Part shown: piece by piece, positions 28,292 through 36,599 of the stretch
Layout: each line of letters begins with the position of its first letter
How positions within the stretch are numbered: position 1 is the first letter of the stretch
Assembly (NCBI RefSeq): GCF_900103845.1
Contig: NZ_FNIJ01000001.1
Location: 1-64,000, forward strand
Direction: 5' to 3'
Source of the DNA: Pseudomonas jinjuensis
Lineage (GTDB): Bacteria > Pseudomonadota > Gammaproteobacteria > Pseudomonadales > Pseudomonadaceae
DNA length: 64,000 nucleotides
The notes under the pieces: model-generated
What the model was told of the DNA's origin: nothing
What the model saw: only the letters and a program-made list of their open reading frames with translations
The model's database searches: none
Translations under genes and position numbers: made by a program

Positions 28292-30593
28292 GTCGTTCGT
28301 CCCCTTTCCCTGTCGCCCGCTGTTCCTCGCCATCTGCCTGGGAGCGGTTGGGGGCTGTTCTTCCGGGGCCTTGCAGATTCCCGAGCCCCTGCTGGATCAA
28401 CAGAAGCAGACCGGGCCCGACCAGCCTGCCCAAGGCGCCTCCGCAATCGATTCCGGAATGAACACGGCCGCGGAGCCGAAAGGCCCGAGCATCAGTGCCA
28501 CGCCAGCGCCCCTGGCGACCCCGTCCGGTGGCAGGGTCGATCGTGATGATCGCCTCACGCTCGACGACAAGTCCGCGGACATTCGGGTCAATCTGGAAGA
28601 CGTTGATCTGCCTGCCTTCGTGAATGAAGTCTTTGGCAACCTGTTGGGATTGCCGTTCGAGATCGACAGCGCGTTGAAGACCCGCAACGAGCGCGTCACC
28701 TTGCGCCTTGAGCAGCCGCAAAGCAAACAGACCATCTACGATGTCGCGTCGCAGGTCCTTGCCAACTACGGAGTGGAAATTCTTCGCCAGGGCAACGTCC
28801 TGCGCTTCCAGATCAAGCAGATCGGCCTGAGCCCGGAGGAGCCGCCCATCCTCATCAGCGGCGATGCCCGGCCTGACGTGCCGATCGCCTATCGGCCGGT
28901 GTTCCAGTTCGTCCCGCTGAACAACGTCGACCCCAAGGATGTCATCCCGTGGCTGAACAGCGCCTATGAGAAGTCCGGATTGAGCGCCACTGCCGACAAC
29001 CCCCGTGGCGGACTGATGCTCAAGGGCATGGCCGCCATCGTTCGCCAGGCTGCAGAAGCCGTGCGTCTGCTGGACCAACCGTTCATGCGTGGCCAGTACA
29101 GCCTGCGGATCGATCCGGCCTTCATCAGCTCCGCCGATCTGGCCAAGCAGTTGAAGACGCTCCTGGCGGCGCAGGGATACAGCGCGAGCATCGGCGAGCC
29201 ATCCGGCAGCATAGTGATGGTGCCGCTGGAGAGCTCCAACGGTTTGATTGTCTTTACCAGTCAGCCGGAACTGCTGGGCAAGGTACGCGAGTGGGCAGGG
29301 CAGGTAGACCGCATCCCCCTGGCTGCCACCATGGATCAAGGGCCGGGTGCGGAAAACGAGGGGCTGTTCTTCTACGAGGTGCGCAACACCAGGGCATCGG
29401 AGTTGGCCAAATCGCTCCGCTCGCTGGTTTCCGGCTTGCCGTCGGCGGGTGCCTATGGGCTGACGCCCGATCTCGGTAATAGCGCCAGCCGGCGTGCGGC
29501 GGCCGATAGCCCGGCCTTCACGCATCCAGGCCAGGAGCGTACGCAGAACGATATGAGCAACAACCGCCCGGGCCTCTCGCCGTTGCTGCAGTTGGCCGGG
29601 ACTCAGGCCTTGCTCGGTGGTGGTAGTGGTGCCTTGGAAAGCCTGACCTCCGGCTTTGCAGGCAGCGGCAGCATAGTGGAAGACGAGAATCGCAACGCCA
29701 TCCTTTTCCGTGGACCCGCGCGCACCTGGCAACAACTGCAACCATTGCTCCGGCAGATGGACAAGCCGGCGCGCCAGGTTCTGATCGAGGTGACGGTGGC
29801 GAGCGTCAACCGCGGAGACAGCAAGAGCATCGGCCTCAACTGGTCCTTCCGGAGTGGCAAGGCCAACATCGACAAGGACTTCGCGCGTGCATTCGGTCTG
29901 GGAGACAAGGGTTTCAGCTATGTGATCAATACGGCAGGCGGGACCAAGGCGACGCTTTCGGCCCTTGCCAACGACCAGAGAGTACGAATCCTGGCGACTC
30001 CGCGTGTTCTGGTCAAAAGCGGCGAGCAGGCAAATATCAACGTCGGCTCGGATATCCCGGTAGTCACGGGACAGCAGACCGATGGCAGCAGTACCGGTGG
30101 AACCTCCAATCTGCTGCAGAGCATTTCCTACCGCTCCACCGGCATCATCCTGAACGTGTCTCCAGTGGTGTATTCGAACAACAGGGTCGATCTCACCGTC
30201 AGCCAGGAGGTCAGTAATGCGGGGGGCGGGAGCGACTCTTCGTCAGGCACTGACTCGTCGGGCGGCAGTGGTGGTGCTTCCAGTCCGATCATCAGTCGTA
30301 CCTCCCTGGAAACCGCCCTTACCTTGCAGAGCGGGGGCTCGATCTTCATGGGGGGGCTCATTCGCGAGACTACAACGGACGCCAACAGTGGCATTCCATG
30401 GCTCAAGGATATTCCCGGGCTGGGTTATCTGTTCGGCAGTCGGTCTCTGGAAAAGAGTCAGGATGAAGTAGTCATGCTGATTCAGCCGTATGTGATCGAA
30501 AGCGGGGAATACGCCAAGGAAATCACCGAAAAGCTCCGTCAGATGATCGAGCCCTCGTTGGCCTGTGCCAAGGCTCCCGGAGCCTGTTCCTGA
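28275..30593 (+). CDS. gspD: Type II secretin GspD, predicted lipoprotein
   Basis: A 772-residue outer-membrane channel. The signal peptide ends in LGAVGGC, a lipobox, so the N-terminal cysteine is probably acylated as in HxcQ of P. aeruginosa. The N0 domain (INLED-type, here VNLEDVDLPAFVNEVFGNLL) starts near residue 95, N1-N3 follow with a Gly/Ser/Asn-rich insertion around 415-455, and the secretin core includes RVRILATPRVLVKSGEQANI and PWLKDIPGLGYLFGS. It ends soon after the core, with no S-domain for a pilotin. GAAAGGAA precedes the ATG at 28275. Confidence 0.92.
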   Translation: MLHSIKSFVPFPCRPLFLAICLGAVGGCSSGALQIPEPLLDQQKQTGPDQPAQGASAIDSGMNTAAEPKGPSISATPAPLATPSGGRVDRDDRLTLDDKSADIRVNLEDVDLPAFVNEVFGNLLGLPFEIDSALKTRNERVTLRLEQPQSKQTIYDVASQVLANYGVEILRQGNVLRFQIKQIGLSPEEPPILISGDARPDVPIAYRPVFQFVPLNNVDPKDVIPWLNSAYEKSGLSATADNPRGGLMLKGMAAIVRQAAEAVRLLDQPFMRGQYSLRIDPAFISSADLAKQLKTLLAAQGYSASIGEPSGSIVMVPLESSNGLIVFTSQPELLGKVREWAGQVDRIPLAATMDQGPGAENEGLFFYEVRNTRASELAKSLRSLVSGLPSAGAYGLTPDLGNSASRRAAADSPAFTHPGQERTQNDMSNNRPGLSPLLQLAGTQALLGGGSGALESLTSGFAGSGSIVEDENRNAILFRGPARTWQQLQPLLRQMDKPARQVLIEVTVASVNRGDSKSIGLNWSFRSGKANIDKDFARAFGLGDKGFSYVINTAGGTKATLSALANDQRVRILATPRVLVKSGEQANINVGSDIPVVTGQQTDGSSTGGTSNLLQSISYRSTGIILNVSPVVYSNNRVDLTVSQEVSNAGGGSDSSSGTDSSGGSGGASSPIISRTSLETALTLQSGGSIFMGGLIRETTTDANSGIPWLKDIPGLGYLFGSRSLEKSQDEVVMLIQPYVIESGEYAKEITEKLRQMIEPSLACAKAPGACS

Positions 30594-30732
30594 ATAGGTA
30601 CCCGATGCCTCCGTGGGTTCCGTAGTATCTCGCGATCTCTGATAGCTAAAAACAACTCCCCACGACGCTCTGCTGAGATATTCAGTTCCGAAAGATAGAA
30701 ATTTTTCACATTGATTTCTCGGATATTTCAGA

Positions 30733-30773
30733 CGGGATGAATCGAGGGGGATCGTTATCCCGTGCAATTTTTT
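30733..30773 (+). terminator. Possible terminator of the gsp operon
   Basis: CGGGAT (30733-30738) pairs with ATCCCG (30757-30762), with an inner CGA/TCG stem and the loop GGGGGA. Five bases later a run of six T begins (TTTTTT within 30768-30773). The stem is short and interrupted. Confidence 0.35.
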
Positions 30774-30896
30774 CTGATCTTGGGCTGTGACCTCTTCTTT
30801 CCGAAATGTTCGGGGAGCGATTTCTGAATGGAACATTTTCTTCGTATGTGGGTTATTTCTTACAAGGCATGTAGGTAAGTTCCGAGTTCTATTGGT

Positions 30897-30925
30897 TTGA
30901 CTGTTTTTGCAGGTTTCATTGCTAT
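30897..30925 (+). promoter_or_regulatory. Possible promoter in the leader
   Basis: TTGACT (30897-30902) is a good -35. The best 17-base-spaced -10 is TGCTAT (30920-30925), which is weak. If right, the transcript would carry a ~320-base untranslated leader. Confidence 0.3.
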
Positions 30926-31221
30926 TCGTATCCCCAGTGTGAATGTATAAAGCGTTCCGGGGGCTTTGCTGGTTTTCAGGCAAAAAGTCCGGTGCTTCAG
31001 CTGTTTGTCGAAAATTTATCCGACGCTGATGAAGTTGTTGGCTGAATATCAGCTGGAGACCAAGAGAAAATTTCTTGAATTTCGAGTGGGTATTCGGTCA
31101 AGGGGAAATTGAAACTAGGTCTGGGATGACGGCGCACCATCGTGATGTCGGGTGCGTAATCGAAGTATCTCGTAGTGGCCAGTACTTATTGCTCTGCCAA
31201 TTCCCGCAGGGCAGAAATGGA

Positions 31222-31231
31222 AATTGCAATT
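31222..31231. promoter_or_regulatory. Perfect 10-base palindrome before the ribosome site
   Basis: AATTGCAATT lies nine bases before the AGGAG of the secreted-protein gene. It may be an operator half, a translation-control element or chance in AT-rich DNA. Confidence 0.25.
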
Positions 31232-31252
31232 CAATTAACAGGAGTTAACTAA

Positions 31253-33079
31253 ATGTTGAAAAGGACACTGCTGGGCGCAGCGATTGCTTCCGTCATGTTT
31301 GCCAGCGCTGCGAACGCTGGTGTGATCAGCATCATCGTTGGCCAAAGCTCGAACGCGACCGTAACCCAGAACTCGCCCGGTGATGTGGATCAGTACGCTC
31401 CGGGGCAAGGCAACTACAAGGCTGGTACCAGTATCGAGACTGGCGCCAACTATGGCAGTCGCGCGGCCAACATCACTATCGCGCAGGAGATTTTCGGTAA
31501 CCTGTCCGAATCGACCCAGTTCGATCTTCCGGACGTCGATTATGCGATCGATCTGAACAAGGCTGTAAATGCCTCCCTTGGTCATACCATCAAACTGACG
31601 CTTGATCGCACGGTGGCCCAGTACGCCAACGCAGTGACTGCCAACCAGATCAAGATCGGCACGCTGCCTGCTGGCCAGGGCTTCACCATCACCAGCGGTA
31701 CCGGCGTGAACACCCTGGCGCTGACCCTCGATGCCGCCGGTGCCGCCGAAATTGCGTCCGCCACGGCTGCGGAGCCGGGCAAGGCAGTGGTGCACTTCAT
31801 GTTCCGCACCAATAACACTTCCAATGGACAGCCTGCGCGCGTCGACCACTTGCGCGCTCCGCTCCAAGGTGATGCGACCTTCGTCGGCCAATCCTGGAAT
31901 CCGAAAGTCAGCCTGCTGAACGATTCGCTGAACGAGCGTCGCTTCCAGGTAACCATGTCCGCACAACTGGATACCACTACCGGCCCGAATGCAGGCGACG
32001 CGAAGAACAACGATTCCGCTCAGCCGCTCATGGTGTTCACCTCGCTTCCCGCCGTCTACTGGGATGTGCTGAATACCAACAACTATGGCCAGTACCAGGT
32101 ACTGCATTCGCTGGATCTTGCCAATCAGGACAAGGCATTCGATCCTGCCGTCTCCACTCAACCGGGCCTGACTTCTCCGCAGAACTACGGCGCGAACTAC
32201 GCCCGCCTGGGCGCCGTGCGTCTTGGCGTCAATCCGGACGTGCTGAACGAAGAGGGGCGTACCGTCTTCGGCTTCAACGGTAGCGACACCCTGACGAGTT
32301 ACATCAGCGGCAATTTCGCCGGCCTGCAGTCGGTAGGTCTCACCACTGACAACTGCCAGACCTATGCTTCCGGGTCCGCGGCCGTGGCTTATTCCTGGGA
32401 TGCTGCGGCTATTGCCGGCGCTACCGGGAGTGACGGTATCGCCAAGCTGGCGCTCAATCTGAAAAATGCCGACATCAATCAGGTCTACAACATCTGCGTG
32501 AAGGCAGATGGCGTCAACCCGATGGTGGCTCAGCAGAGCTTCGCTGTCGGTCCGCTGAAAGTCGATTTCGGTAACGTGCGTTACGTTGACCGCGTAATCA
32601 ATGGCGGTGAGCTGGATCACTTCTGGAAGAGCAGTTGCGTCGCCAGCCTCTTCAACCTGCCGGGTGGAAACAACCAGGACGCATTCTTCATCCGCCTGAC
32701 CAACACCAGCGACAACGGCCGCATAGGCAAGGTGCGTGGTGTTCTGTTTGACCAGAACGGCAAGCGCTATCCGGACTCCGGCAGTGCCTACATTACCGAC
32801 CAGTCTGGCAAGTCGGTTCTGAAAGCCCACGAAACTGGCGTTTACAGCGTTACCGAGGTTGCGCAGGCCTTCGGCGTGAACGGCAGTGACTGGAACGGAG
32901 TAGGCGGGCGTGCTCGCCTGGTACTGGAAGGCGAATTCCCGACCTGTGAGGCGCTGGGGCTGATCCGTACGCCGAACGGCACTCTGGTCAACATGACTTC
33001 TACTACTCAGGGCAACTTCAACGGCGATAGCGGTCCGTCCACCGTTACCAACCACAAGGCAGGTAACAACCGCAACTAA
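31253..33079 (+). CDS. Secreted surface-layer-like protein, putative type II substrate
   Basis: Not recognised as a named protein. It has 608 residues, with a Sec signal peptide (cleavage after ASAANA, residue 22) and a mature part poor in cysteine: only Cys368, 415, 462 and 565, enough for two disulfides. It is rich in Asn, Thr, Ser, Gly, Ala and Val with alternating hydrophobic patterns, suggesting beta structure. The C-terminal third (FFIRLTNTSDNGRIGKVRGV, then GRARLVLEGEFPTCEALGLI, GTLVNMTSTTQG) looks like a beta-sandwich module I have seen in exported proteins of unknown role. No enzyme motif is visible. A strong AGGAG, a long AT-rich leader and the place right after gspD suggest an abundant exported substrate, perhaps an S-layer subunit. 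Confidence 0.6.
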   Translation: MLKRTLLGAAIASVMFASAANAGVISIIVGQSSNATVTQNSPGDVDQYAPGQGNYKAGTSIETGANYGSRAANITIAQEIFGNLSESTQFDLPDVDYAIDLNKAVNASLGHTIKLTLDRTVAQYANAVTANQIKIGTLPAGQGFTITSGTGVNTLALTLDAAGAAEIASATAAEPGKAVVHFMFRTNNTSNGQPARVDHLRAPLQGDATFVGQSWNPKVSLLNDSLNERRFQVTMSAQLDTTTGPNAGDAKNNDSAQPLMVFTSLPAVYWDVLNTNNYGQYQVLHSLDLANQDKAFDPAVSTQPGLTSPQNYGANYARLGAVRLGVNPDVLNEEGRTVFGFNGSDTLTSYISGNFAGLQSVGLTTDNCQTYASGSAAVAYSWDAAAIAGATGSDGIAKLALNLKNADINQVYNICVKADGVNPMVAQQSFAVGPLKVDFGNVRYVDRVINGGELDHFWKSSCVASLFNLPGGNNQDAFFIRLTNTSDNGRIGKVRGVLFDQNGKRYPDSGSAYITDQSGKSVLKAHETGVYSVTEVAQAFGVNGSDWNGVGGRARLVLEGEFPTCEALGLIRTPNGTLVNMTSTTQGNFNGDSGPSTVTNHKAGNNRN

Positions 33080-33080
33080 T

Positions 33081-33095
33081 CATGGCAATGCCATG
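33081..33095 (+). other. Small hairpin after the secreted-protein stop
   Basis: CATGGC (33081-33086), loop AAT, GCCATG (33090-33095). It directly follows the stop codon and precedes a stronger hairpin, so it may protect the 3' end of the mRNA. Confidence 0.5.
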
Positions 33096-33100
33096 AAATT

Positions 33101-33130
33101 GGAAAGAGGTGGTGCAAGCCACCTCTTTCC
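33101..33130 (+). terminator. Strong 12-base hairpin between the secreted-protein gene and galE
   Basis: GGAAAGAGGTGG (33101-33112), loop TGCAAG, CCACCTCTTTCC (33119-33130), perfectly paired. No T-tract follows, so it more likely acts as a partial terminator or a 3' stabiliser. It would let the first gene be expressed far above the sugar genes downstream. Confidence 0.65.
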
Positions 33131-33171
33131 CTGTCAATTCGCAGTGGTCAATCCAATGGATTGGTGAATCG

Positions 33172-34179
33172 ATGAAAGTACTGGTAACGGGCGGAAGCGG
33201 CTTTATTGGCTCCCATGTTGCGGTGGACCTCCTGGAACAGGGTTCCGAAGTGGTTGTTCTGGATAATCTTGAAAATAGTTCATACGAGACTATCGCCAGG
33301 ATCGAGTCGCTGACCACTTCCAATGTGAATTTTGTGAAAGGCGACGTCCGCGACACAGATTTTGTGCGCAGTGTGTTGTCGGAACAAGAGATCGACGCCG
33401 TCATTCATCTTGCTGCCCGCAAATCTGTCGCCGAAAGCGTCCGCCTTCCCTTGTCCTACTACGAAACCAACGTGGCTGGAACTTTATCACTGCTCAGAGC
33501 GATGTCCGATCAAGGCATATATCGGCTGGTGTTCAGCTCATCGGCCACCGTCTATGGAATTCCCGAATTCACTCCTATCCCCGAGACGCATCCTGTCGGT
33601 CGTGCTGCCAGTCCATATGGTCGGAGCAAGTTTTTCATCGAGGAAACCCTCAAGGATCTGGCTGGTGCAGACGGACGTTGGTCGATAGCGATCCTGCGTT
33701 ATTTCAATCCCGCGGGTGCCCACTCCAGTGGGGCCATTGGTGAAAGTCCACAGGGCATACCGAACAACCTTCTGCCGATACTCAGCCGGGTTGCACTTGG
33801 CAGACTGCCTAAAGTCGCCGTTTATGGTGGCGACTATCCCACTGTTGATGGCACAGGAGTACGTGACTACCTGCATGTCTGTGATCTTGCCCGTGGTCAT
33901 GTCCAGGCCCTCGAGTTCATCTCGGAAAAAAATGGCGTACATGCGTGGAACATGGGGACTGGAAGGGGCTATTCGGTTCTGGAAGTGCTGAAGGCCTTCC
34001 AGGATGTATGTGGCAAAGCCATTCCCTATGAGATATCGAATCGGCGTCCTGGAGATGTAGCTGAATGCTATGCCGATGTGAGCAAGGCTGAGCGCGAGTT
34101 GGGCTGGCGTTCTGACAAGGGTATCGAGCGCATGGTGGAAGATGCCTGGCGCTGGCAGTCCCTGAATCCTGACGCGTAG
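33172..34179 (+). CDS. galE: UDP-glucose 4-epimerase (GalE type)
   Basis: Extended short-chain dehydrogenase of 335 residues converting UDP-Glc/UDP-Gal, or the N-acetyl forms. NAD-binding TGGSGFIGSH is at residues 7-16, the catalytic Ser region is SSSATVYG, YGRSK carries Tyr and Lys, and GVRDYLHVCDLARGHVQAL is typical of GalE. I use the ATG at 33172 because the frame upstream runs through the hairpin. It supplies a galacto-configured sugar nucleotide to the transferases of this block. Substrate N-acetylation cannot be judged from sequence alone. Confidence 0.9.
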   Translation: MKVLVTGGSGFIGSHVAVDLLEQGSEVVVLDNLENSSYETIARIESLTTSNVNFVKGDVRDTDFVRSVLSEQEIDAVIHLAARKSVAESVRLPLSYYETNVAGTLSLLRAMSDQGIYRLVFSSSATVYGIPEFTPIPETHPVGRAASPYGRSKFFIEETLKDLAGADGRWSIAILRYFNPAGAHSSGAIGESPQGIPNNLLPILSRVALGRLPKVAVYGGDYPTVDGTGVRDYLHVCDLARGHVQALEFISEKNGVHAWNMGTGRGYSVLEVLKAFQDVCGKAIPYEISNRRPGDVAECYADVSKAERELGWRSDKGIERMVEDAWRWQSLNPDA

Positions 34180-34197
34180 TTCTGGGAGCACGTGATT

Positions 34198-35352
34198 ATG
34201 TCACTCAACTTCCAGAGGCTGGCAGTGGTCTCCAACCAGGCGTTTTCTCTTCTGAATTTCCGTGGCGAGTTGATCCGGGATCTGGTTGCTCAGGGAGCTC
34301 AGGTATACGCCTTTGCTCCCGATCATGATTCGAACTCTGAGCGACAGCTTCGTGCTCTCGGTGCGATACCGGTGGACTGTCCCATTGACCGTATGGGGAT
34401 GAATCCGTTTTCAGCGCTGAGAGTCGTCCAGAAACTGGCCCGGATGTTCAGGGCGCTGAGTGTCGACGCAGTGTTCAGCTACTTCGCCAAACCAGTGATC
34501 TATGCCGGTTTTGCTGCACGCCTTGCCGGAATTCGCAGCGTGTATTCGATGATCGAAGGTGCAGGGTACGTCTATTCGGACGCAGGTAGGTACACGCCAT
34601 CAAGGATGTTGCTGCGCTGTCTGGTCGGCCTGTTGTACCGGGCGAGCCTGCGTTTCTCCACTTGTGTGTTTCTGCTCAACGATGACGACCGGGCTCTCTT
34701 CGTCGGGAGGGGGTTAGTGGCACCGGGCAAGGTCATGATGCTGCCCGGAATCGGGCTCAACCTGGAGCACTTTCGTTTGTCCCCACCGATATTGAGCCCA
34801 ATCGTATTCGTATTCGTCGGCCGGCTGCTGCGCGAGAAGGGGGTAGAGGATTTTGTGGCTGCGGCGAGGTTGGTGAAACAGGACTTTCCGCAAGCAGACT
34901 TCGTCATTGTCGGCGATACGGATGCCAATCCGGATTCCCTCCGGCACGAAGAAATACAGGCATGGGCCACGGAAGGATTAGTGCGGTGGGTCGGCCACGT
35001 CGCGGATGTCCGTGTCTGGCTTGCTCGCGCCAGTGTCTTTGTTCTGCCTTCCTACTATCGCGAAGGGCTGCCCAGAAGCACCCAGGAGGCAATGGCCCTG
35101 GGCAGGCCTGTGATCACAACGGACTGGGTCGGCTGCCGGGAGTCCATCGAAAATGGTGTGAATGGTTTCCTCGTACCGGTGCGCAGCCCGGCAAGCATAG
35201 CCAATGCGATGAGACGATTTATTGCCGAGCCTGAACTTATTGTGCGGATGGGATATGAGAGTCGCCGCATCGCAGAGATTCGCTTCGATGTCCGAGAAAT
35301 CAACAAGAAAGTGCTGGCCGGCATGTATTCGACGCCGCATAGGGTTCCGTAA
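34198..35352 (+). CDS. GT4-family glycosyltransferase
   Basis: GT-B fold transferase of 384 residues. The N-terminal part has RVVQKLARMFRAL and SVYSMIEGAGYVYSD, the latter like the MIEG-G-VF element of transferases that add HexNAc to an undecaprenyl-linked primer sugar (PglA/WbnK relatives). The C-terminal nucleotide-binding part has FVGRLLREKGVEDFVAAARL and the E-x7-E region YREGLPRSTQEAMALGRPV. ATG 34198 is preferred over GTG 34192 because GGGAG is correctly spaced. TAATG overlap with wzt. It may add the second sugar to the WbpL product; this is inference. Confidence 0.83.
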   Translation: MSLNFQRLAVVSNQAFSLLNFRGELIRDLVAQGAQVYAFAPDHDSNSERQLRALGAIPVDCPIDRMGMNPFSALRVVQKLARMFRALSVDAVFSYFAKPVIYAGFAARLAGIRSVYSMIEGAGYVYSDAGRYTPSRMLLRCLVGLLYRASLRFSTCVFLLNDDDRALFVGRGLVAPGKVMMLPGIGLNLEHFRLSPPILSPIVFVFVGRLLREKGVEDFVAAARLVKQDFPQADFVIVGDTDANPDSLRHEEIQAWATEGLVRWVGHVADVRVWLARASVFVLPSYYREGLPRSTQEAMALGRPVITTDWVGCRESIENGVNGFLVPVRSPASIANAMRRFIAEPELIVRMGYESRRIAEIRFDVREINKKVLAGMYSTPHRVP

Positions 35353-36599
35353 TGAACGATGAAAGACGGCCACTGATTCAGGTCGAGGGCGTCGGCAAGT
35401 GCTTTCGCATGTTTGACCATCCTGCCAAACGCTTTCTGCAGGCCCTGTTCGGTAAGCGTTTCGACTTTTATCGGGAATTCTGGGCTCTGCGCGATATCAA
35501 TCTCGAGATCCGCGCAGGGGAGGTGGTCGGCATCATAGGCCGTAACGGCTCCGGCAAGTCCACGCTTCTGCAGATTGTGGCCGGCACCTTGCGCCCGTCT
35601 CTAGGCAGGGTTCGGACAGGTGGGCGGATCGCAGCACTGCTGGAACTGGGCGCCGGTTTCGATCCGGAGCAGACCGGCAGAAACAATGTGATCTTCAATG
35701 CGTTGCTGCTTGGTATGTCGCATGACGAGATCGCTCACCGGCTGGAGGAAATCATCGACTTCGCCGATATCGGAGACTTCATCGATCAACCGGTGAAAAC
35801 CTATTCGAGTGGCATGTATGTCCGGCTTGCCTTCGCTATCAGCGCGCATGTCGATGCGGATCTGCTCATCGTCGATGAAGCGCTGGCGGTGGGGGATGCT
35901 GCCTTCCAGTTCAGATGCCTGAGTCGGATGGATGCGTTGCTGAAACAGGGGACTACTGTGCTTTTGGTTTCCCACGATGCCCAACTGATCAAGGGTTACT
36001 GCGACAGAGCGATTTATCTCGAAAACGGTGGAGTGGCGTTCGACGGCGACTGCGAGACGGCATGCGAGTTGTACCTGCGCGATAGCATCGCGGCGCAGCA
36101 CCGGGAGTCCGCATTGGCCGGTATGCCTGCCGAGCGTACGCTGGGGCGGGATGGGCTGGCATACGGCAACGGCAAGGGGCGCATTCTCTGGTTGCGTATG
36201 GCAGGTCCCGATGAGCCGCGAGACTTTTTCGAAAGTGGTGAAAGGATCGCCGTCGAAGTAGCTGCGCAGATATTCGAGCCGGTGGGCACGCCTCGAATAA
36301 CCCTCGTTGTGCGTGATCTGCGTGGTTACAACCTGTACGCGGTGAATAATACGCAGGCGAATCTGGACTTGGAGCCAGATGATGAAGGAATGCTGCGCAC
36401 GCGGATCACGTTCGCGGGGGATTTGCAGGCGGGGGAGTATGCGCTGACGTTGCGCCTGGATGACGCGCGCTCTGATAACTGTTGCGAACTTCTGGATAAG
36501 CAGGTCAACGCCGCAACCTTCCGAATTCTCAATCCACGTAAGCGTTTTGACGCCGTAGTCAATCTGCATGGCGCGTTCGAGGCGCTTTCTTGCTCATGA
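35352..36599 (+). CDS. wzt: O-antigen ABC exporter ATPase with C-terminal sugar-binding domain (Wzt)
   Basis: A 415-residue cytoplasmic ATPase partner of Wzm. Walker A is GRNGSGKST near residue 62, with ELGAGFDPEQTGRNNV as the polysaccharide-exporter signature, YSSGMYVRLAFA as the C-loop, and LLIVDEALAVGD as Walker B. Residues from about 270 to 415 form a separate beta domain (RIAVEVAAQIFEPVGTPRIT, LYAVNNTQANLDLEPDDEG) typical of Wzt proteins that recognise a chain-end modification. Such domains go with capped polymers, so a terminal modification, possibly sulfate, is plausible here. It is separated from wzm by the whole gsp set. Confidence 0.9.
   Translation: MNDERRPLIQVEGVGKCFRMFDHPAKRFLQALFGKRFDFYREFWALRDINLEIRAGEVVGIIGRNGSGKSTLLQIVAGTLRPSLGRVRTGGRIAALLELGAGFDPEQTGRNNVIFNALLLGMSHDEIAHRLEEIIDFADIGDFIDQPVKTYSSGMYVRLAFAISAHVDADLLIVDEALAVGDAAFQFRCLSRMDALLKQGTTVLLVSHDAQLIKGYCDRAIYLENGGVAFDGDCETACELYLRDSIAAQHRESALAGMPAERTLGRDGLAYGNGKGRILWLRMAGPDEPRDFFESGERIAVEVAAQIFEPVGTPRITLVVRDLRGYNLYAVNNTQANLDLEPDDEGMLRTRITFAGDLQAGEYALTLRLDDARSDNCCELLDKQVNAATFRILNPRKRFDAVVNLHGAFEALSCS

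Larger units (their letters stand above)
30594..31252 (+). other. AT-rich 659-base leader upstream of the secreted-protein gene
   Basis: No gene is supported. The region is sharply AT-richer than its surroundings: lines 30661-30720 and 30841-30900 each have 23 G+C out of 60. It holds a possible hairpin at 30733-30762 followed by a T-rich run, a possible promoter at 30897-30925, a palindrome at 31222-31231 and a strong AGGAG at 31240-31244. Such long leaders are usual before very highly expressed, stable mRNAs of surface proteins. IHF-like AT tracts are plausible but not assignable. Confidence 0.6.

Noticed and set aside
30243-30983. A 246-codon minus-strand frame through the AT-rich leader
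   Set aside because: It runs antisense into gspD, has no ribosome site and shows no recognisable domain.
31176-31194. Possible sigma-54 promoter (TGGCCAGTACTTATTGC)
   Set aside because: GG and GC are 12 bases apart, whereas sigma-54 needs 10.
31235-33055. A 606-codon frame antisense to the secreted-protein gene
   Set aside because: It mirrors the sense gene almost exactly and lacks a start signal or motifs. The sense frame has a signal peptide and AGGAG.
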